Source of the DNA: Bacillota bacterium
GTDB lineage: Bacteria; Bacillota; Clostridia; Christensenellales; SZUA-584
Direction: 5' to 3'
Assembly: GCA_023410595.1 (NCBI GenBank)
Contig: JAEYPO010000001.1
Location: 1 to 64,000 of the forward strand
DNA: 64,000 bases
Shown here: positions 41,107-48,813 of the stretch, piece by piece
How the letters are laid out: each line of letters opens with the position of its first letter
Numbering within the stretch: the stretch's first letter is position 1
Position numbers and translations under genes: made by a program
Notes under the pieces: generated by a model
The model's database searches: none
Told to the model about the DNA's origin: nothing
What the model saw: only the letters and a program-made list of their open reading frames with translations

Positions 41107-42315
41107 ATGATAGAACTTTTATCGCCCGCGGGCAGCAGGGAGGCTCTTGAAGCCGCAGCGTATTTCGGCGCGGACGCCGTGTACGCGGCCGGCAAGGCCT
41201 ACGGCCTGCGCGCTTTTGCGGGCAACTTTACAACGGACGAGATAAAAAAGGCCGCGGCGCTGCTGCACGGCCTTAATAAACGTCTGTACATCACGGTAAA
41301 CGCCGTGTTCCGCGACAGCGACTTTATAGGCCTTGAAGGCTATATGGAAGAATTAAGGGACGCAGGCGTGGACGCGTTTATCGTAACAGACCCGGGCGTT
41401 TTGTGCAGCGCAAAGCGCGTCGCGCCCGAAGTTTCCATTCACCTTTCTACTCAGGCAAACACCACAAACTCAAAAAGCGCGCAGTTCTGGCATAACGAGG
41501 GCGCATCGCGCGTGATACTTTCGCGCGAGCTTTCTCTCGATGAGATATCGTATATGAGAGCTAATACGCCCGCCGTGCTTGAGTACGAAGCGTTTGTGCA
41601 CGGCGCTATGTGCATATCGTATTCCGGGCGCTGCCTGCTCTCCAACTTCCTCACGGGCAGAAGCGGCAACAGGGGAGAGTGCGCTCAGCCCTGCCGCTGG
41701 GAGTACCACGTGAGCGAACGCGGGTTTGCGGGTGAGTATTTTCCCGTACAGCAGGACGACCGCGGCACGTACATATTCAACTCCAAAGACCTTTGCATGA
41801 TATCCCACTTAAAAGACGTTATTGGCGCGGGCATTACGTCGCTGAAAATAGAAGGCCGCATGAAGTCAGAATACTATGTCGCCTGCGTGACGGGCGCTTA
41901 CCGCCGCGCGCTCGACGATTGCCTTTCAGGCAAGCCGTTTGATGCCGCGCTGCTTGACGAAGTATTAAAAGCGGGCAGCCGCCCGTTTACCACCGGATTT
42001 TTCTACGGCAACCCGCGCGAGAGCGGACAGGACACGGACTTAAGCGCACCTCAGCGCACGTACGATTTTGTTGCTAAAGTGAAGTCGGCGCGGGATGAGA
42101 GAGGCCTTTTACTCATAGAGCAGCGCGGCAAGTTTTCAAAGGGCGACGAGCTTGAAACGCTCTCGCCGCGTTTGAGCGGATCGTTTGAGGTAAACGATAT
42201 CTTAACAACCGAGGGCGAGAGCAGGATAAGCGCTCCTCATCCTAAGGAAATACTTTATATCAACTGCCCTTACGACTTGCGACCGGGAGATATGCTCCGT
42301 AAAAAGAACGCGTGA
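41107..42315 (+). CDS. U32 family protein, tRNA hydroxylation type (TrhP-like)
   Basis: 402 residues: PAGSREALEAAAYFGADAVYAAGKAYGLRAFAGNF at the N terminus, TQANTTNS, and the family signature EAFVHGAMCISYSGRCLLSNFLTGRSGNRGECAQPCRW with the Cys residues that likely bind an Fe-S cluster. Members of this branch (TrhP/RlhA relatives) add hydroxyl groups to tRNA or rRNA; others were named collagenase-like peptidases, but evidence for that role is weak here. Starts 2 bases after the mltG stop, the usual clostridial arrangement. Confidence 0.88.
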   Translation: MIELLSPAGSREALEAAAYFGADAVYAAGKAYGLRAFAGNFTTDEIKKAAALLHGLNKRLYITVNAVFRDSDFIGLEGYMEELRDAGVDAFIVTDPGVLCSAKRVAPEVSIHLSTQANTTNSKSAQFWHNEGASRVILSRELSLDEISYMRANTPAVLEYEAFVHGAMCISYSGRCLLSNFLTGRSGNRGECAQPCRWEYHVSERGFAGEYFPVQQDDRGTYIFNSKDLCMISHLKDVIGAGITSLKIEGRMKSEYYVACVTGAYRRALDDCLSGKPFDAALLDEVLKAGSRPFTTGFFYGNPRESGQDTDLSAPQRTYDFVAKVKSARDERGLLLIEQRGKFSKGDELETLSPRLSGSFEVNDILTTEGESRISAPHPKEILYINCPYDLRPGDMLRKKNA

Positions 42316-42371
42316 CAAAGAGAAAAACCCTAAGCCTTAATATGGTGTAAAACCATATTATTATGTTTTTT

Positions 42372-42406
42372 AAAGTATATACAAATTAAAAAACATGTTG
42401 TATGAT
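42372..42406 (+). promoter_or_regulatory. Bipartite promoter-like element shared by the two lcp genes, copy 1
   Basis: GTATATAC (42375-42382), 12 bases, then ATGTTGTA (42395-42402) leading into TATGAT. The same two blocks with the same 12-base gap occur at 43611-43638 ahead of the second lcp gene. They could be the -35 and -10 regions of like promoters. Further downstream, GCCTGAA/TTCAGGC at 42423-42444 forms a hairpin in the leader. Confidence 0.5.
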
Positions 42407-42506
42407 TGTGATTATATATATGCCTGAACTTTTTTGATTCAGGCCGGTGGTGAAATCCATAAAGCGAAGGCTTTTATGATAGAAGTTTTTAGGAGTGTGA
42501 GCAAGG

Positions 42507-43538
42507 TTGGCTGAGAAATCAATTAGGATTAATGTTCCTAAGAAGAAAAAGAAACAGGTTAAAGTACTGACCATAGTAATATGCGTTTTAGCATTAATGT
42601 TGATAGGAACGGGCGTATATATTTGGGCAAACGTCTCGCAGATTTGGGGCAAACCCGATACAAGCGCAGGCAGCGACGAGTATGAGGAGGATCCTGACGC
42701 CAGCGGGCTGCCCGACGCTTCGTTTCACGGAGGCACGGCTCCCGAGATCGACAAAGACCCGGGCGTTACGGACATAATGCTCATCGGCGTGGATAACAGG
42801 GAAAACGGCAAGTTTTCCGGGCGCTCAGACGTACTCATCTATATGCGCGTCGATAAAAATAACGGCAGCTTAAAGCTTGCGTCGTTCATGAGGGATACGC
42901 TGGTGGAGATAGACGGTCACGGCAAGAACAAGCTCAATGCCGCTTACAGCTTCGGCGGCATCGATCTCGCCAAGAAGACGTTTAAAGACAGCTTTGGCCT
43001 CGCACCCGACTACTATATCATCGTAAACTTCTACGGTATGGAAGACATCGTCGAAGGCCTGGGAGGCGTGGACGTCGACATCGAAAGCAACGAGCTTGAA
43101 TGGCTCAACATCAATATCAACGAAATAAACAGAGAAGACAGCGGCAAGGACGCTGAGAATATCAACAAGGCGGGCAATCGCCACCTTAACGGGCGCCAGG
43201 CTGTGGCGTATATGAGGATAAGGCATCCGGGCGGCGACAACGGAAGGATAGAGCGCCAGCAGACGGTGCTTTCCGCGTTGTTTAAGAAGGCTAAGGACGT
43301 AGGCATGTCGGAGATACCCGGACTTATCGAACCGATGGTTAAGTATGTCCGCACCGATATACCTTTGGACAAGATGCTCGACATAGCGAACACCGTAAAG
43401 GGCATGGAGGGCACCGAGCTTGGAAGATTCATGTATCCTGACAACTTCGAGAACGGCGGCTACAAGGGAATGTCGATAGTACAGCCGAAGGATTTCGACA
43501 AGGCTATAAAGAATCTGCACGATTTTCTTGAGAATTAG
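42507..43538 (+). CDS. LytR-CpsA-Psr (LCP) family cell-wall polymer ligase, copy 1
   Basis: 343 residues: basic cytosolic N terminus (VPKKKKKQVK), one membrane helix (about 18-40), then the extracytoplasmic LCP domain with DIMLIGVDNRENGKFSGRSDVLIYMRVD, SFMRDTLVEIDGHGKNKLNAAYSFGG, VNFYGMEDIVEGLGGVDVDI, and HLNGRQAVAYMRIRHPGGDNGRIERQQTVL with the Arg residues that hold polyprenyl pyrophosphate. LCP proteins attach teichoic acids or capsular polymers to peptidoglycan. TTG start; AGGAG lies 11 bases upstream, so its exact start is less certain. A terminator follows, so copy 2 is transcribed from its own promoter. Confidence 0.93.
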   Translation: MAEKSIRINVPKKKKKQVKVLTIVICVLALMLIGTGVYIWANVSQIWGKPDTSAGSDEYEEDPDASGLPDASFHGGTAPEIDKDPGVTDIMLIGVDNRENGKFSGRSDVLIYMRVDKNNGSLKLASFMRDTLVEIDGHGKNKLNAAYSFGGIDLAKKTFKDSFGLAPDYYIIVNFYGMEDIVEGLGGVDVDIESNELEWLNININEINREDSGKDAENINKAGNRHLNGRQAVAYMRIRHPGGDNGRIERQQTVLSALFKKAKDVGMSEIPGLIEPMVKYVRTDIPLDKMLDIANTVKGMEGTELGRFMYPDNFENGGYKGMSIVQPKDFDKAIKNLHDFLEN

Positions 43539-43563
43539 ACAGAATTACATTTTAAGTTTTTGA

Positions 43564-43601
43564 AAAAAGTGGTGGGGTGATTAAGCGCTTCACCACTTTT
43601 T
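43564..43601 (+). terminator. Terminator between the two lcp genes
   Basis: AAAAAGTGGTG pairs with CACCACTTTTT across a 16-base loop; the 3' arm itself supplies the T run. Confidence 0.85.
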
Positions 43602-43607
43602 GTGTAA

Positions 43608-43642
43608 AAAGTATGTACGATGTCCAAAAAATGTTGTAATAT
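43608..43642 (+). promoter_or_regulatory. Bipartite promoter-like element shared by the two lcp genes, copy 2
   Basis: GTATGTAC (43611-43618), 12 bases, ATGTTGTA (43631-43638), then TAATAT. It matches copy 1 at 42372-42406 in both blocks and in spacing. It begins just after the terminator of copy 1 and lies about 34 bases before the copy 2 start. Confidence 0.55.
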
Positions 43643-43672
43643 TATTTAAGACCGCGAGGAGGTAACGGGGAT

Positions 43673-44671
43673 TTGAGCAGAAGGAAAGTATTAAAGATAT
43701 TGCTGGCTGCGCTGTGCGTGCTTGCGCTGTCGTTTGTAGGCTGCATCGTATTCATATATACGAACGTCGCAAAGATATGGGAGAAACCGGGCGTAGACCC
43801 CGGCGCGGCTTTGGCTGCGGAGATAGACCCCGAAACAAGCGGGTTGCCGACGTATATAGGCGGCGAAGTCGGGCAGGTTGACGAGACTGCCGGAACTACG
43901 GATATACTGCTCATCGGCGTGGACAACAGACATAGCGGGGAATTCACCGGCCTTTCCGACGTTATGATGGTGCTTCGCGTAGACAAGGACAAAAACGTAT
44001 TGAAGCTCGCTTCGTTTATGAGGGACACTTATGTTCCCATTGAAGGGCACAACACGAACAAGCTCAACACCGCTTTCAGCATGGAGGGCATAGACCTTAC
44101 GGAGAAGACGTTTCAGCAGAATTTCGGCATAACGGCCGACCATTATGTAATCATCAACTTCTACGGCATGGAAGACATCATAGACGCGCTGGGCGGCGTG
44201 GATGTGACGATAGATAAGGGGCAGGAGTTCGAGTGGCTCAATATCAACATAAACGAGATAAATAAGAAAGACAGCAAGCACGCGGTTAAGACCTTCAATA
44301 AACCCGGACAGTGTCACCTCAACGGGCGGCAGGCAGTGGCGTATATGAGGATACGTCATCCGGACTGGGATGCGGGCAGGATAGAGCGCCAGCATACAGT
44401 GCTTTCCCAGCTCTTTAGCAAAGCAAAGGACATAAGCCTTGGCGAGATACCCGGACTCATAGACGCCATGTACCAGTATGTACGCACGGATATACCGCTT
44501 ACTGATATACTCGAGATCGCAAAGACCGTTAAGGGCATAACGGGCGGGCTCAAAACTTTCAGGTATCCCGACGAATACGACAATCCCACGATTAAAGACG
44601 CGGGCTCAATAGTGCAGCCCAAGGATTTCGATACCGAGATGAAAAAGCTTCAGGACTTTCTGGAGAATTAG
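43673..44671 (+). CDS. LytR-CpsA-Psr (LCP) family cell-wall polymer ligase, copy 2
   Basis: 332 residues and clearly a paralogue of the preceding gene: membrane helix (about 8-29), DILLIGVDNRHSGEFTGLSDVMMVLRVD, SFMRDTYVPIEGHNTNKLNTAFSMEG, INFYGMEDIIDALGGVDVTID, and HLNGRQAVAYMRIRHPDWDAGRIERQHTVL. Both copies keep the catalytic-type Asp and Arg residues, so both should be active, perhaps on different polymers. The TTG start has AGGAGG 10 bases upstream. The C termini of both copies end in a near-identical LxDFLEN motif. Confidence 0.93.
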   Translation: MSRRKVLKILLAALCVLALSFVGCIVFIYTNVAKIWEKPGVDPGAALAAEIDPETSGLPTYIGGEVGQVDETAGTTDILLIGVDNRHSGEFTGLSDVMMVLRVDKDKNVLKLASFMRDTYVPIEGHNTNKLNTAFSMEGIDLTEKTFQQNFGITADHYVIINFYGMEDIIDALGGVDVTIDKGQEFEWLNININEINKKDSKHAVKTFNKPGQCHLNGRQAVAYMRIRHPDWDAGRIERQHTVLSQLFSKAKDISLGEIPGLIDAMYQYVRTDIPLTDILEIAKTVKGITGGLKTFRYPDEYDNPTIKDAGSIVQPKDFDTEMKKLQDFLEN

Positions 44672-44721
44672 CGGCATCAAAGCGAATGAGTTGTGGGGTC
44701 ATTAAAGGTTTATCAGCACTC

Positions 44722-44769
44722 CCGCCTTCTCCTTCGAGGAGAAGGCGGCGCAAAGCGACAGATGAGGTG
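44722..44769. repeat. Dispersed palindromic repeat ('ccttctcc...ggagaagg...gatgaggtg')
   Basis: CCGCCTTCTCC pairs with GGAGAAGGCGG, followed by 'cgacagatgaggtg'. It is a relative of the unit at 315-361. It lies in the gene-free gap 44672-44969, which otherwise holds only a possible gene remnant and the rpsB promoter. Confidence 0.65.
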
Positions 44770-44903
44770 TGAAATAGTCGCAGAAATATCAGGCCGAGTA
44801 TCATACCATAAAAGCCTGCGAGGCCTGAAAGCATAATTATGCCCAGCTTTATGATACTGAACGGATTCATCAATGTAAAGTCAGGCAATCGAAACGGGAC
44901 CAA
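44766..44903 (-). pseudogene. Possible remnant of a spore germination GerA-type subunit
   Basis: On the minus strand about 46 residues (LPDFTLMNPFSIIKLGIIML, then SGLAGFYGMILGLIFLRLFH) resemble the last membrane helix pair of GerA-family germinant receptor A subunits, where a 'G-x-YG-x-x-x-G' helix precedes the C terminus. The frame then runs into the repeat at 44722-44769, and upstream stops cut it off. If correct, it is a decayed fragment. The similarity is by eye and short, so a chance match to any hydrophobic helix pair remains possible. Confidence 0.3.
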
Positions 44904-44969
44904 ACACGCTTATAACCAGTGAAGGTAAACAAAAGCCTGTAAACCTTAATCTCTTGCTAAACAAACTTA

Positions 44970-44998
44970 TTGATTCTCAATTACCCCTGTGTTATAAT
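44970..44998 (+). promoter_or_regulatory. Promoter of rpsB-tsf
   Basis: TTGATT (44970-44975) and TATAAT (44993-44998) lie 17 bases apart, with an extended -10 TG at 44990-44991. The resulting leader of about 115 bases before rpsB may be structured, but no known leader motif is recognised. Confidence 0.85.
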
Positions 44999-45122
44999 TC
45001 CATCTGTATTTCACACCGGCGCGGATTTTTGCGGCCGTGCCTTTGGGTTAAATTTTTTTCATGGCTCGAAGGTTCCGCAAAAAGGCGAAGCGGCGGGAGG
45101 AGAAACCAGGAGGAAAATAAAA

Positions 45123-45917
45123 GTGTCAGTCATTTCAATGAAGCAGCTTTTAGAAGCTGGCGTCCATTTCGGGCACCAGACAAGGCGTTGGAACCCCAAG
45201 ATGAAAAAGTACATCTTCACGGAGCGCAACGGCATCTACATCATCGACCTGCAGAAAACTGTAAAGATGGTGGAACAGGCGTATTTTTTTGTGCGCGACG
45301 CGGTGATGGAAGGAAAGACGGTGCTGTTCGTCGGCACGAAGAAACAGGCTCAGGAATCGGTCGAACAGGAAGCAAGACGCTGCGGCATGTATTTCGTCAG
45401 CCAGAGGTGGCTGGGCGGCATGCTCACAAACTTCAAAACTATAAGGAGCCGCGTGAGGCGCCTTGAAAAGATAGAAAAGATGGAGGAGACGGGCGAATTC
45501 GCGCTGCTCCCCAAAAAAGAAGTTATAAAACTCAAGCACGAGCAGGAGAAACTTATAAAGAACCTCGGCGGCATCAGAGACATGAAAGATCTGCCGGGCG
45601 TGCTGTTCGTTGTCGATCCGAGAAAGGAGCATATAGCCATCGTTGAGGCGCGTTCATTAGGCATCCCGATAGTGGGAATTGTCGATACGAACTGCGACCC
45701 CGACGAAGTGGATTGTGTGATACCCGGAAACGACGACGCTATCCGCGCCGTGAAGCTTCTGGCGTCCAAGATAGCGGACGCGGTGCTCGAAGCGAAGCAG
45801 GGCGAACAGATGACCGATACGTCCGCGCCCGCCGAGGAAGAAGCCGGCGACGAGGAAAACGTTGATATGCTGGACTCGCTCGATGAAACCGGCTCCGAAG
45901 AGGCCGAGGCTGAATAA
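45123..45917 (+). CDS. rpsB: 30S ribosomal protein S2
   Basis: 264 residues. Family signatures: SMKQLLEAGVHFGHQTRRWNPKMKKYIF, RNGIYIIDLQKT, FVGTKKQAQESVEQEA, YFVSQRWLGGMLTNF, VDPRKEHIAIVEA, DTNCDPDEVDCVIPGNDDAIRAVKLL. Residues after about 230 form an acidic tail (Glu/Asp-rich), longer than in Bacillus. GTG start with AGGAGG 9 bases upstream, giving the usual N terminus SVISMKQ. The longer frame to 44970 runs through the promoter and is not used. Confidence 0.97.
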   Translation: MSVISMKQLLEAGVHFGHQTRRWNPKMKKYIFTERNGIYIIDLQKTVKMVEQAYFFVRDAVMEGKTVLFVGTKKQAQESVEQEARRCGMYFVSQRWLGGMLTNFKTIRSRVRRLEKIEKMEETGEFALLPKKEVIKLKHEQEKLIKNLGGIRDMKDLPGVLFVVDPRKEHIAIVEARSLGIPIVGIVDTNCDPDEVDCVIPGNDDAIRAVKLLASKIADAVLEAKQGEQMTDTSAPAEEEAGDEENVDMLDSLDETGSEEAEAE

Positions 45918-45959
45918 GTCCGGCCGGAGCGGAAGTTTAATCGCTCGGGTTAAAACAAG

Positions 45960-45984
45960 CCCCGAAAGCCGCGGCTTTCAGGGC
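45960..45984 (+). promoter_or_regulatory. Hairpin between rpsB and tsf
   Basis: GCCCGAAAGCC and GGCTTTC-a-GGGC pair over 11 bp with one bulge and a 2-base loop. No T run follows, so it probably acts as an mRNA-stability or partial attenuation element rather than a full terminator. Confidence 0.6.
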
Positions 45985-46022
45985 ATAATAATTGTATTAA
46001 GTTTATAAGGAGATTTTTGGAT

Positions 46023-46940
46023 ATGATCACTGCGAGTGATGTAAAGGCGCTGAGAGAGAAAACAGGCGCCGGCATGATGGATTGCAAAAACGCGCTTACA
46101 CAGGCAGGCGGAGACTTTGAGGAAGCCGTAAAGATACTACGCGAGAAGGGACTCGCGTCCGCCGCGAAGAAGGCCGACAGGATAGCCGCGGAAGGCGTTG
46201 TCGAGAGTTATATTTCGGGCGAGGGCGGTGCTCTTGTAGAGGTTAACTGCGAGACGGACTTCGTCGCGAAGACGCCGGTGTTCGTAGATTTTGTGCGCGG
46301 CATAGCGAAGCATATAATGGATAACGATCCTTCGGACGTCGCGGCGCTTTTGGAGCAGAACGCCGGAGCGAATACTGTATCCATGCTTGTAAAAGAGAAG
46401 ATAGGCGAGATAGGCGAGAAGATAGACATACGCCGCTTTACACGCTTTAAGCTCGGCGGCGCGGGGCTCGTGGACAGCTATATACACCTGGGCGGCAAGA
46501 TAGGCGTGCTGGTGGAGATAGGCTGTGAGTCGGCCGCCGCCGCGGGCAACGCTGAACTGAAGGCGTTCGCGCACGATGTCGCAATGCAGATAGCGGCCGC
46601 GAATCCGCTCTACTTAAACCCGGCAGATGTGCCCGAAGAGGTGATTGCGAGCGAAAAAGAGATACTGCGCGTGCAGGCGCTCAATGAGGGCAAGCCCGAA
46701 AAGATAATCGACAAGATGGTCGAAGGCCGCATACAGAAATACTATAAGGATTTCTGCCTTATCGAGCAGCTGTTCGTTAAAGACCAGGATAAATCTATAA
46801 AGCAGCTCGTAAAGGAAATGTCGGGCAAGCTGGGCGAGAATATCGAGATACGTCGTTTTGTGCGCTATGAGATGGGCGAGGGCCTTGAAAAACGCAAGGA
46901 CGACTTCGCCGAAGAGGTAATGAAGCAAACGTCCAGATAA
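46023..46940 (+). CDS. tsf: Elongation factor Ts
   Basis: Exchanges GDP for GTP on EF-Tu. 305 residues: N-terminal UBA-like domain ITASDVKALREKTGAGMMDCKNAL, the EF-Tu-contact stretch NCETDFVAKTPVF, the core repeats (HLGGKIGVLVEIGCES; AMQIAAANPLYL), and the C-terminal module VKDQDKSIKQLVKEMSGKLGENIEIRRFVRYEMGEG. The ATG at 46023 gives the usual N terminus, with AAGGAG 10 bases upstream; a TTG at 46017 is also in frame. Co-transcribed with rpsB. Confidence 0.97.
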   Translation: MITASDVKALREKTGAGMMDCKNALTQAGGDFEEAVKILREKGLASAAKKADRIAAEGVVESYISGEGGALVEVNCETDFVAKTPVFVDFVRGIAKHIMDNDPSDVAALLEQNAGANTVSMLVKEKIGEIGEKIDIRRFTRFKLGGAGLVDSYIHLGGKIGVLVEIGCESAAAAGNAELKAFAHDVAMQIAAANPLYLNPADVPEEVIASEKEILRVQALNEGKPEKIIDKMVEGRIQKYYKDFCLIEQLFVKDQDKSIKQLVKEMSGKLGENIEIRRFVRYEMGEGLEKRKDDFAEEVMKQTSR

Positions 46941-46952
46941 CGATATGCTTTA

Positions 46953-46985
46953 GGGAGAGTGGCAAAGGGCGCACTCTCCCTTTTT
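46953..46985 (+). terminator. Intrinsic terminator after tsf
   Basis: GGGAGAGTG pairs with CACTCTCCC, followed by five T. It ends the rpsB-tsf transcript. Confidence 0.92.
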
Positions 46986-47086
46986 GCAAGTACCCAAGCG
47001 ATTGGCTTGACGGAAATGTACGCACTAAAAAAGTTTAAACTTTTCGGCAGCCAAGTATGGTAGAATAAATCAAAAAAGGAGATGTA

Positions 47087-47803
47087 ATGATGCAAATGCC
47101 TGTTCCCAAGTATAAACGCGTTGTCCTGAAGATCAGCGGAGAAGCTCTGGCCGGGAGCAAGGAGTCGGGTTTTGATTTTGACATCATATCTTCCGTCGCA
47201 GACCAGGTGATAGAGGTAGCGAAGCTGGGCGTAGAGATGGGCATCGTCGTGGGCGGCGGCAACATATGGCGCGGCCGCAGAGGCGTGGGCATGGACAGGA
47301 CGACAGCCGATCACATGGGCATGCTCGCTACTGTAATAAACGCGCTCGCGATGCAGGACGCGCTGGAAAGCAAGGGGATGCAGACGAGGGTGCAGACAGC
47401 GATAGAGATGCGTTCGATAGCCGAGCCATATATCAGGCGGCGAGCCATGAGGCATCTTGAAAAGGGCAGGGTAGTCATATTCGCGTGCGGCACGGGCAAT
47501 CCGTATTTCTCGACGGATACGGCGGCGGCACTGCGCGCGGCCGAGATAGAGGCCGATTTGATACTGCTCGCAAAGAACGTCGACGGCGTGTACGACAGCG
47601 ATCCCAAGCTTAACAAGGACGCGAAAAAGTACGATTATATAAGCTACATCGACGTTATAAACCAGGGGCTTTCCGTAATGGACACAACGGCGGTGTCGCT
47701 GTGCATGGACAACAGCATACCTATAGTATGCTTCGGCCTCGATATTAATGAAGGTATAAAAAGCGTCGTATTGGGCGAGAACATAGGCACAAGGATTAAT
47801 TAA
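47087..47803 (+). CDS. pyrH: UMP kinase
   Basis: Phosphorylates UMP to UDP. 238 residues of the amino-acid-kinase fold: YKRVVLKISGEALAG, VGGGNIWRG, GMDRTTADHMGMLATVINALAMQDALE, GTGNPYFSTDTAAALRA, KNVDGVYDSDPK, and SLCMDNSIPIVCFGLD. AGGAG lies 5 bases before the first ATG; a second ATG follows at once. The upstream gap contains a perfect 16-base AT-rich palindrome at 47029-47044 and a possible TAGAAT -10. Usual position between tsf and frr. Confidence 0.97.
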   Translation: MMQMPVPKYKRVVLKISGEALAGSKESGFDFDIISSVADQVIEVAKLGVEMGIVVGGGNIWRGRRGVGMDRTTADHMGMLATVINALAMQDALESKGMQTRVQTAIEMRSIAEPYIRRRAMRHLEKGRVVIFACGTGNPYFSTDTAAALRAAEIEADLILLAKNVDGVYDSDPKLNKDAKKYDYISYIDVINQGLSVMDTTAVSLCMDNSIPIVCFGLDINEGIKSVVLGENIGTRIN

Positions 47804-47838
47804 TCGGCTGGCAAAAGAGAGAGCCGCGCCGGATTAAT

Positions 47839-47878
47839 ACGGGGTCCCCATAAAGTCAAAAACTTTATGGGGTGTAAA
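47839..47878. repeat. ACGGGG-CCCC...GGGGTGTAAA hairpin repeat
   Basis: CCCCATAAAGT and ACTTTATGGGG form a perfect 11-bp stem around 'caaaa'. It shares flanking 'acgggg' and 'tggggtgtaaa' with the copy before topA (25856-25898). It lies between pyrH and frr. Confidence 0.65.
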
Positions 47879-47953
47879 TATCAATAAATATACTTCAAAG
47901 CGAAACGAAGCTCCAGAAATATTGTTTCGGGGCGATAAAAGGAGGGTTTTGTT

Positions 47954-48517
47954 ATGCAGGTTAAACACGAAGCGCTGGACGGCGCGAAAGCGAAGATGGA
48001 AAAATCAATAGCGGCGCTTAAGAAGGAGCTGTCGCATATCCGCGCGGGCAGGGCCAATCCTCAACTGCTCGACGGCATAATGGTCGATTATTACGGGACG
48101 CCCACGCCCATTAGCCAGATGGGGAACATTTCGGCGCCCGAGCCGCGCATGATAGTCGTTTCGGTATGGGATGTAAAGATGCTTTCCGAAGTGGAAAAGG
48201 CTATAATGAAGTCCGACCTTGGCATAAACCCGTCCAACGACGGTAAAGTCATAAGGCTCGTCATACCCGAGCTTACGCAGGAAAGAAGGGCCGATCTCGC
48301 CAAAACCGTGAAGAAAAAGGGCGAGGAGGCTAAAGTGGCCGTGAGGGTGTTAAGGCGCGACGCCAACGAGGCATTCAAGAAAAGCCAGAAGGCAAGCGAA
48401 ATAACCGAAGACGACTATAAGGATCTGGAAGAAGAAGTCCAGAAGCTGACGGACGATTATATGAAGGTAATAGACAGCGTCGTCAAGGACAAAGAAAAGG
48501 AAATCATGGAGGTATGA
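47954..48517 (+). CDS. frr: Ribosome recycling factor
   Basis: Splits post-termination ribosomes together with EF-G. 187 residues: the long helical domain (AKAKMEKSIAALKKELSHIRAGRANPQLLDGI), the small beta-domain with YYGTPTPISQMGNISAPEPRMIVVSVWD, the hinge, and the return helices with PELTQERRADLAKTVKKKGEEAKVAVRVLRRDANE. GGAGGG precedes the ATG. The end overlaps the next small gene by 4 bases. Confidence 0.97.
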   Translation: MQVKHEALDGAKAKMEKSIAALKKELSHIRAGRANPQLLDGIMVDYYGTPTPISQMGNISAPEPRMIVVSVWDVKMLSEVEKAIMKSDLGINPSNDGKVIRLVIPELTQERRADLAKTVKKKGEEAKVAVRVLRRDANEAFKKSQKASEITEDDYKDLEEEVQKLTDDYMKVIDSVVKDKEKEIMEV

Positions 48518-48714
48518 CGCCGGACAGCGTGCTGGGGCTCGAGGCGGACGAAGCGGAAGAAAGGCTGCGCTCGGCGGGATATGAAGTCGTGCGCTGCGAG
48601 TATTCGTCGAAACGCGGTGTGGAGGGCGCGGATTCTGAGCGCGTTATGCGCGTGCGCGCCGTTGGAAATAATATCATGGAAATAACCGTGTCGCGTTTCA
48701 AGACAAGGGTTTAG
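48514..48714 (+). CDS. Small PASTA-like protein coupled to frr
   Basis: 66 residues. The ATG overlaps the frr stop (ATGA) and so is read by coupled translation. The order VLGLEADEAEERLRSAGYEVVRCEYSSK..., a helix followed by three strands (ERVMRVRAVGNNIMEITVSRF), resembles a single PASTA module (V-P-D-x-x-G-x-x-x-x-x-A-x-x-x-L-x-x-x-G-Y). There is no membrane segment or signal peptide, so it would be cytosolic, unlike the PASTA domains of Ser/Thr kinases and PBPs. Function is unknown. Its position between frr and uppS may link it to translation or isoprenoid supply, but that is only context. Confidence 0.75.
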   Translation: MTPDSVLGLEADEAEERLRSAGYEVVRCEYSSKRGVEGADSERVMRVRAVGNNIMEITVSRFKTRV

Positions 48715-48813
48715 CGGCCGGCACGAGGTTTGGCTTCACTTATATGGGTTTCCCGAAACGTCGGAGGACTTTTTGGGGAGTATGAGAGCGTGAGGTAATA
48801 ATCGAGGTATTTG

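Noticed and set aside
44970..45122. N-terminal extension of S2 starting at 44970
   Set aside because: It overlaps the -35 and -10 boxes; the GTG at 45123 with AGGAGG gives the normal S2 N terminus.
46017..46022. TTG start for EF-Ts at 46017
   Set aside because: The ATG at 46023 gives the family N terminus, although both are in frame and the spacing to AAGGAG does not exclude the TTG.
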